Source: Candidatus Colimorpha pelethequi
GTDB lineage: Bacteria > Bacteroidota > Bacteroidia > Bacteroidales > P3
Assembly: GCA_018064245.1 (NCBI GenBank)
Contig: JAGHVO010000069.1
Location: forward strand, 1 to 36,483
Reading direction: 5' to 3'
DNA: 36,483 nt
The notes beneath the pieces are model-generated. The model was not told the DNA's origin, searched no databases, and saw nothing but the letters and a program-made list of their open reading frames with translations. Positions 31,959 through 36,483 of this stretch are shown here, in pieces (position 1 is the first letter of the stretch; each line of letters begins with the position of its first letter). The translations under genes and the position numbers were made by a program.

Positions 31959-32275
31959 AATGAAAACGAGCAACACCTTATAATCTGATTTAATGAGAGT
32001 GAGCAACACCTCAACACCTCAACAATTCAATATTCAAAGACAATCTCAAATCAACAAATCCACCCCGAAGGGGATGCGAACCCCTTGTAATCCGATTTAA
32101 TGAGAGTGAGCAACACCTTATAATAAAATTTAATGAGAGTGAGCAACCCCTCAACACCTCAACAATTCAATATTCAAAGACAATCTCAAATCAACAAATC
32201 CACCCCGAAGGGGATGCGAACCCCTTATAATAAAATTAAATGAGAGTGAGCAACAACTCAACAACTCAACAATCA
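31959..32275. repeat. Tandem 107-bp duplication with AATGAGAGTGAGCAAC units
   Basis: A 107-bp unit (31991-32097) is repeated at 32131-32237, with a 33-bp short form (32098-32130) between, a decayed unit at 31959-31990 and another start at 32238. Each begins with a form of AATGAGAGTGAGCAAC, and the long units contain CTCAACA tracts and a CCCCGAAGGGG hairpin. There is no coding capacity and spacing is irregular. Confidence 0.88.
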
Positions 32276-33022
32276 AACCTCCCACTTAAATCCCTCAAAA
32301 GGATCCTCGCGGTTGAAATTCTGTTGTTGGGAGAGCTGCTGTAGGATTCGGATGCGTTTCAAGCCCCATTTCCACATCTTGATGTCGAACACGATGAAGA
32401 CTACAAGCAAGATGGCGCCGAAGAGCACGCCACCGCCAGCGATGAAAAGCAGTGCGTCGAAGGTGCCGTGCAGCAGCACGGGGATAAACAAAGCTTTGAG
32501 AATGTTGCCAAAACGATGTTTAGGGTCGAATTTCGCCAAAGAGAAGTAGTAGCCCATCATCACGCCAAACAGGAAGTGGGCGGGAACGGACAACAAGGCG
32601 CGCATGATGCCCGTGGCGATAGACTCGGACAATCCGCCGGCGTTGAAGACGTAAAGCAGGTTTTCCAGGCAGGCAAAACCCAAGGAGACGAAGGTGGCAT
32701 AGACGATGCCGTCGAAATATTCGTCAAACTCCTTGCTTTTCCATATCGCCAGCGAGAGCAGGATGAGTTTCCACAGCTCTTCGCTGAATCCAGCCACGCC
32801 GAAGCCCATAAAGATGCCGTTGGCAATGACCATCTCCGAGGGCGGCGCAAAATTCTGCAACACCGATTCCATCAGCGCTGCGGGAATGCAAGAGAGCACG
32901 CCGAAGAAAAATGCTTTCAAAAGCATTCCCAAAGGCTCTTTCTCTTGTTTGTCTTTGCGATAGACGAACAGCAGGAGTATGATGACCGGCAGGATGGCTG
33001 CCCCGATGAGCGTAAGCGTCAT
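32273..33022 (-). CDS. PrsW family intramembrane metalloprotease
   Basis: The 249-residue protein has about seven membrane helices and the PrsW family motifs: FSEELWK (Glu81, Glu82, Lys85), FACLENLLYV, AHFLFGVMMGYYF and LLHGTFDALLF (HxxxD). PrsW of B. subtilis cuts the anti-sigma factor RsiW; the substrate here is unknown. Relatives in Bacteroidales are common. The gene begins 20 bp after a hairpin that probably terminates the upstream M16 gene, so its promoter is unclear. Confidence 0.9.
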   Translation of the reverse strand: MTLTLIGAAILPVIILLLFVYRKDKQEKEPLGMLLKAFFFGVLSCIPAALMESVLQNFAPPSEMVIANGIFMGFGVAGFSEELWKLILLSLAIWKSKEFDEYFDGIVYATFVSLGFACLENLLYVFNAGGLSESIATGIMRALLSVPAHFLFGVMMGYYFSLAKFDPKHRFGNILKALFIPVLLHGTFDALLFIAGGGVLFGAILLVVFIVFDIKMWKWGLKRIRILQQLSQQQNFNREDPFEGFKWEV

Positions 33023-33035
33023 AAAGTATTTTTAT

Positions 33036-33081
33036 AAGAAAAACATTCAGCGCACACTTACAAGAAGCGCACGCTGAATGT
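33036..33081 (-). terminator. Terminator of the M16 peptidase gene
   Basis: ACATTCAGCG and CGCTGAATGT form a 10-bp stem with a long loop, followed on the minus strand by TTTTTCTTAT. Confidence 0.65.
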
Positions 33082-33095
33082 CTCAGATTTGTAAT

Positions 33096-33162
33096 CCCCA
33101 GTTCACAGCTCACAGTTCACAGTTCACAGATCACTGGTTTCAGTTCACAGTTCACAGTTCAC
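33096..33162. repeat. CAGTTCACAGTTCAC simple repeat
   Basis: Five or more copies of a (CA)GTTCACA unit lie directly after the M16 stop codon. Related short pieces occur in the gaps of the oxidoreductase operon near 22573-22600. Confidence 0.8.
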
Positions 33163-36075
33163 TTAATACCCAAACACATCCTTCAGCGTGAGCTTCTTGA
33201 CCTTGCCGAATTTGGCGAGGGCGTTGAAGTCCATGTCAGCCTCTTTGCCGAGAGCCATATAGACTTTCTTCTGGCCTTTGATGTATTTGTGGTTGAAGTT
33301 CACGATGTCTTGCATCGTCACCTTGGGATAGGCATCGAAAAGAATTTGATAACGCGTTTTCTTCATATCGTAACCCATCTTTTCGTAGTTCAGGTATGCG
33401 TTGATGATACCCATCTTGGTGGTGCGCTTGGTGCGGCACAGATTGATGCAGGATTCCTTGGCGAGGTCGAAATTGGCCTGTGCTTCGGGCATGTTGTCAA
33501 ACAGGTCGTTGAATGCGTTCATGGCGTCAATCAGTTTGTCGTTCTGGGTGGCAATCATGGCGTGGTTGATAAAGTAGCCGTCCTTGTCGTTGGGAGTGCT
33601 GTAGAAGCTCTGTGCGCTGTAGGCGAGGGAGCGTTTTTCACGCATCTCCTGGAATACGATGGCATTCATGCTGCCGCCAAAATACTCGTTGAAGATGTCC
33701 ATGGCGGGCTCGTTCTTGGTGTTGAACTTCTCGCCGCGGAAGTATTCGCGCAAGTAGGTCTGGTTGGCGTTGTAGTCGAGGAAATAGACAATGTTCTCGG
33801 TCACGGGCTTGGGTGTGACTTTCTTGTTGGCGGGAGCCTTCAGGTTCATCTTGTTGTTGTCAACCGATGCGATGGCCTTGAGGGTCTCGGGACCATAATA
33901 GAGCACACGGTGCTTGTAGTTGAAGAGGGTGTGCATGGCGTCGGTGAGTTCCTTGCAGGAATATGCTTTCAACTGCGCTTCGCTGAGCTGGTCTTTCGTA
34001 GGACTGTCATCGCCGTAGATGCCGTAGTTGGCAAGGGCGCTGAAGCAGCTCTGCTGGTTGTGCTGTGCGTTGGCGCGACTCTTGAGAATGCGGCCTACGA
34101 GCATCTGAAGGGCTTGGTCGTTGGGCTGTACGTCGGTGATGATCTCGTTCACGAGGGCGAGGGCTTTGTCCATGTTCTCGCTCAAACCGCTTACGGAGAT
34201 GTTGATGTTTTCGGCGCCTACGCCCACGCTGTAGTTGCATGCGAGTTTGTAGAATTCCTGCTGCAGCTGCTCGGCGGTGTGTTTGCTGGTGCCAAGGTAT
34301 TCAAGCACGTCGGCTGCCAGGTCGATGGTCTTGCCAAAGGCGCCGGCACGACTGCCGAAATCGAAACGATAGACAAGGTTGAAGGTGGCGTTCTCTTTGT
34401 TTTGCACATAGAGAATTTCTGCGCCGTTGGCGGCTTTGCCCTTTTGAAGGTCTTTGCTGAAGTCGAGGAAATCGGGTTCGATGGGTTTCACCTGACGGGA
34501 CTTGATCTCTTTCAAGAAGGCACTCTCGTTGTCACGACCTACTTCGATAGGGGTGATAGGAGGTTTGGAGACTTTGAGTATGGGCTCGGGCTCGCCTTTC
34601 AGCTTGTTGACGATCACGTAGTTGTTGTCTTTGAACAGACGGTTGGCAAAATCTACGATGTCTTTCTTGGAAATCTTCGAGAGCTCGTCAATCTCGTTGC
34701 ATACATCCTGCCAGTTGCGGTGTTCCACAAAGGCGTATGCCATCTGGCTGGCGCGACTGTTGTTGCTCTCGGCGCGTTTCATGATGGAGAGTTTCATGTT
34801 GTTGATGGCGGCTTCGAGAATCCAGTCGTCAAATTCACCTTTCTTTACCAAGGCGATCTGCTCGTCAAAGAGTGCCTGCACGTCGGCAAGGCTCTGGCCT
34901 TCGATGGGCTGGCCGCCGAACATGAATGCGCCGTAGTCGTTCAGCAGGTAGGTGCCTGCGTAGGCGCCCATGCAACGCTGTTGCTGGTTTACGTTCAGGT
35001 CAATGAGACCGCATGAACCATTGTTGAGTACGTTCTCCAGCAAGGTGCAAAGCAGTTCTTCGTCGCTGCCGTTGCCGCTGTCGATGCGGTAGGCGCGGAT
35101 GGTGTTCTCTGCGTCAAGTCCTACAACGTTTTTGGTAATCACGCTGGTGATGGGTGCTTCTTTCTCGTATTGCAGTTCTGGAACGTTGCCTGGTTTCATA
35201 CTGCCCCAGTATTTGTCGATGATCTTGATGGCCTCGTCGGGGTCGAAATCGCCCGCCATACTGATACAGATGTTGTTGGGAACGTAGTAGGTGGCCACGA
35301 AGTTGCGGATGTTGCGCATCGAGGGGTTCTTGAGGTGTTCCTGGCTTCCCAAAGTGGTCTGGTTGCCGTAGGGGTGGTGGGGGAAGAGGGCGGCGAACAT
35401 GGCGTCGTTGGCTTTGCGGTTATCCTTGGTAAGGCTCATGTTCTTCTCTTCGTAGATGGTCTCCAACTCGGTGTGGAACAGGCGGAGTACCAAGTTCTGG
35501 AAGCGGTCGGCCTGAATCTCGCACCAGGTCTCAATCTGGTTGTTGGGAATGTTTTCCACATACATCGTGTAGTCGTTGCTGGTAAAGGCGTTGGTGCCGG
35601 TGCTTCCGATGGCGCTCATGGCTTTGTCGTACTCGTTGGCTACGGCAATCTTTGAGGCTTCATAGCTCAGACTGTCGATTTTGTGGTAGATGGCGGCGCG
35701 GGTGGTGGCGTCGTCAAACATGCGGTAGGCTTCGAAAAGGTCTTCAATCTGCTGGATGAGTACCTTCTCCTTTTCCCAGTCGGTGGTGCCGAGCTTCTGG
35801 GTGCCCTTGAACATCATGTGCTCGAGATAGTGGGCAAGACCGGTGGTCTCGTGGGGGTCGTTCTTCGAGCCGGCACGAACGGCGATGTAGGTCTGCACCT
35901 TCGGGGCGTCCTTATAGACGCTCATGAATACTTTCAACCCGTTGTCCAACGTGTACTCTCTTACGCCGAGAGGGTCGTTGGGGTAGGTCTTGTAGGTGTA
36001 CTTCTGGGCGGAAAGGCTGCCAATGGTCAGCATCGCCACCGCCACGAAACATACAAAAAATCTAACTTTTTTCAT
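33163..36075 (-). CDS. Secreted M16 family zinc metallopeptidase
   Basis: From the ATG at 36075 the protein has 970 residues with a signal peptide (MKKVRFFVCFVAVAMLTIGSLSAQ). The first M16 repeat has the inverted zinc motif HYLEH (His82, Glu85, His86) with a downstream Glu in TELETIYEEKNMS. The second half is an inactive-type M16 repeat (YFRGEKFNTKNEPAMDIFNEYFGGSMNAIVFQEMREKRSLAYSA). The length and two-domain pairs match pitrilysin-like peptidases of Bacteroidales that degrade peptides in the periplasm. The frame is open 17 codons upstream to a start at 36126, but this would put the signal peptide inside. Promoter at 36128-36135. Confidence 0.93.
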   Translation of the reverse strand: MKKVRFFVCFVAVAMLTIGSLSAQKYTYKTYPNDPLGVREYTLDNGLKVFMSVYKDAPKVQTYIAVRAGSKNDPHETTGLAHYLEHMMFKGTQKLGTTDWEKEKVLIQQIEDLFEAYRMFDDATTRAAIYHKIDSLSYEASKIAVANEYDKAMSAIGSTGTNAFTSNDYTMYVENIPNNQIETWCEIQADRFQNLVLRLFHTELETIYEEKNMSLTKDNRKANDAMFAALFPHHPYGNQTTLGSQEHLKNPSMRNIRNFVATYYVPNNICISMAGDFDPDEAIKIIDKYWGSMKPGNVPELQYEKEAPITSVITKNVVGLDAENTIRAYRIDSGNGSDEELLCTLLENVLNNGSCGLIDLNVNQQQRCMGAYAGTYLLNDYGAFMFGGQPIEGQSLADVQALFDEQIALVKKGEFDDWILEAAINNMKLSIMKRAESNNSRASQMAYAFVEHRNWQDVCNEIDELSKISKKDIVDFANRLFKDNNYVIVNKLKGEPEPILKVSKPPITPIEVGRDNESAFLKEIKSRQVKPIEPDFLDFSKDLQKGKAANGAEILYVQNKENATFNLVYRFDFGSRAGAFGKTIDLAADVLEYLGTSKHTAEQLQQEFYKLACNYSVGVGAENINISVSGLSENMDKALALVNEIITDVQPNDQALQMLVGRILKSRANAQHNQQSCFSALANYGIYGDDSPTKDQLSEAQLKAYSCKELTDAMHTLFNYKHRVLYYGPETLKAIASVDNNKMNLKAPANKKVTPKPVTENIVYFLDYNANQTYLREYFRGEKFNTKNEPAMDIFNEYFGGSMNAIVFQEMREKRSLAYSAQSFYSTPNDKDGYFINHAMIATQNDKLIDAMNAFNDLFDNMPEAQANFDLAKESCINLCRTKRTTKMGIINAYLNYEKMGYDMKKTRYQILFDAYPKVTMQDIVNFNHKYIKGQKKVYMALGKEADMDFNALAKFGKVKKLTLKDVFGY

Positions 36076-36127
36076 AATTAATTGTTTTATAAATATTTTG
36101 ACATAAATTTGCGTATATTCAAACAAA

Positions 36128-36135
36128 CAAAGTTA
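36128..36135 (-). promoter_or_regulatory. -7 promoter element of the M16 gene
   Basis: On the minus strand TAACTTTG matches TAnnTTTG, 52 bp before the ATG at 36075. No clear -33 element at the usual distance. Confidence 0.55.
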
Positions 36136-36483
36136 CAAAAAAATCTCCAATCATTTATGGCAATCTGCGTTCTGCTTGCCATTTCAGACAAAGCAGGACT
36201 AAAAGGCAACCTGTCGTACGATAATTAAACGCCAAGCAAGTGAAAAAATCACATCTGCGTAATTTAAGTTGAGCAAGTATAAACAATATTGAAACATCAA
36301 TCAATTAAGGAACAACGTGTTCGCATCGTGGTCGCCAGTTCAGGCCTTAGAAAATTTGCGTATAGAAATTTTGACCTTCCCGCAGGCGCTGGCCTTTCTT
36401 CTCGATACTTCTTTCTGCCAAGAGAACGTGAAGAAAGTCCGGTGGACTTTCGATAGCGCAGCGGAGAACAAAATGCGGTGGTT
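36136..36483. other. Gene-free end of window with hairpins
   Basis: I see no convincing gene here. AAAATTT and AAATTTT flank 8 bases (36351-36372), and GAAAGTCC and GGACTTTC form an 8-bp stem with a GGT loop (36433-36451). The more GC-rich last 110 bp differ from the AT-rich part before and may belong to a dispersed repeat or to a gene starting beyond the window. Confidence 0.5.

Noticed and set aside
31959..32275. CRISPR array
   Set aside because: Repeat spacing is irregular and the spacers are themselves duplicated with the repeats; no cas genes nearby.
33289..35016. 575-residue plus-strand open frame
   Set aside because: It is antisense to the M16 peptidase, which has clear motifs; the opposite frame is an effect of codon bias.
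36421..36470. RNase P RNA (GAAGAAAGTCCGG resembles its conserved GAGGAAAGTCCGG)
   Set aside because: The word is part of a local hairpin and none of the other conserved RNase P blocks are seen before the window ends.

Overview
The window looks like chromosomal DNA of an anaerobic member of the order Bacteroidales (Bacteroidota); the family cannot be fixed from the sequence alone. The evidence is a recurrent TAnnTTTG -7 promoter element (seen before perR, cutC, the 2-oxoacid:ferredoxin oxidoreductase operon, the DUF1573 gene and others), almost no Shine-Dalgarno sequences, many SPII lipoproteins, and typical Bacteroidales families such as DUF1573, DUF5692, AAA/DUF4143 ATPase, VorB-type 2-oxoacid oxidoreductase and a large M16 peptidase.

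Layout. Positions 1-3.6 kb (minus) hold a secreted beta-propeller-like gene broken by a frameshift, two small exported proteins, an anti-sigma-like membrane protein and an ECF sigma factor whose frame carries an in-frame TGA. Positions 3.7-6.9 kb (minus) hold three membrane proteins: NhaA, a DUF389 protein and a DUF5692 protein. A small plus-strand gene (7205-7417) is followed by a convergent 3-hydroxybutyrate dehydrogenase-like SDR. Positions 8.4-12.6 kb are a coherent minus-strand oxygen and peroxide defence cluster: PerR, flavodiiron protein FprA, a flavin reductase/rubredoxin fusion (Hrb type), rubredoxin (a 54-residue gene), ferritin, a tiny winged-helix protein and reverse rubrerythrin. 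A perfect 15-bp palindrome matching a PerR box lies just downstream of the predicted perR promoter. Divergently, cutC overlaps a large transglutaminase-like lipoprotein, followed by a secreted bleomycin-hydrolase-like C1 peptidase.

Positions 17.3-19.6 kb hold an AT-rich, probably acquired HaeIII-like (GGCC) type II restriction-modification pair. Upstream of it lies about 190 nt of foldable sequence with a possible pseudoknot, and a 13-bp inverted repeat abuts the methyltransferase start. Then follow glmS, a four-gene 2-oxoacid:ferredoxin oxidoreductase operon, and divergently a DUF1573 protein, a class I aminotransferase, a GreA/GreB-like protein and a DUF2079 membrane protein. Positions 28.9-31.8 kb (minus) hold a GH5-like lipoprotein downstream of an AAA/DUF4143 ATPase. 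The ATPase promoter is preceded by three 16-bp palindromes exactly 33 bp apart. Positions 31.95-32.27 kb are a tandem duplication rich in CTCAACA repeats. The window ends with a PrsW-family protease, an M16 peptidase and a gene-less stretch.

The observations most worth following are the candidate structured RNA upstream of the restriction-modification genes, the palindrome array before the AAA ATPase, the in-frame stop in the ECF sigma gene, and a simple-repeat family that also lies inside the coding frame of the transglutaminase-like gene.
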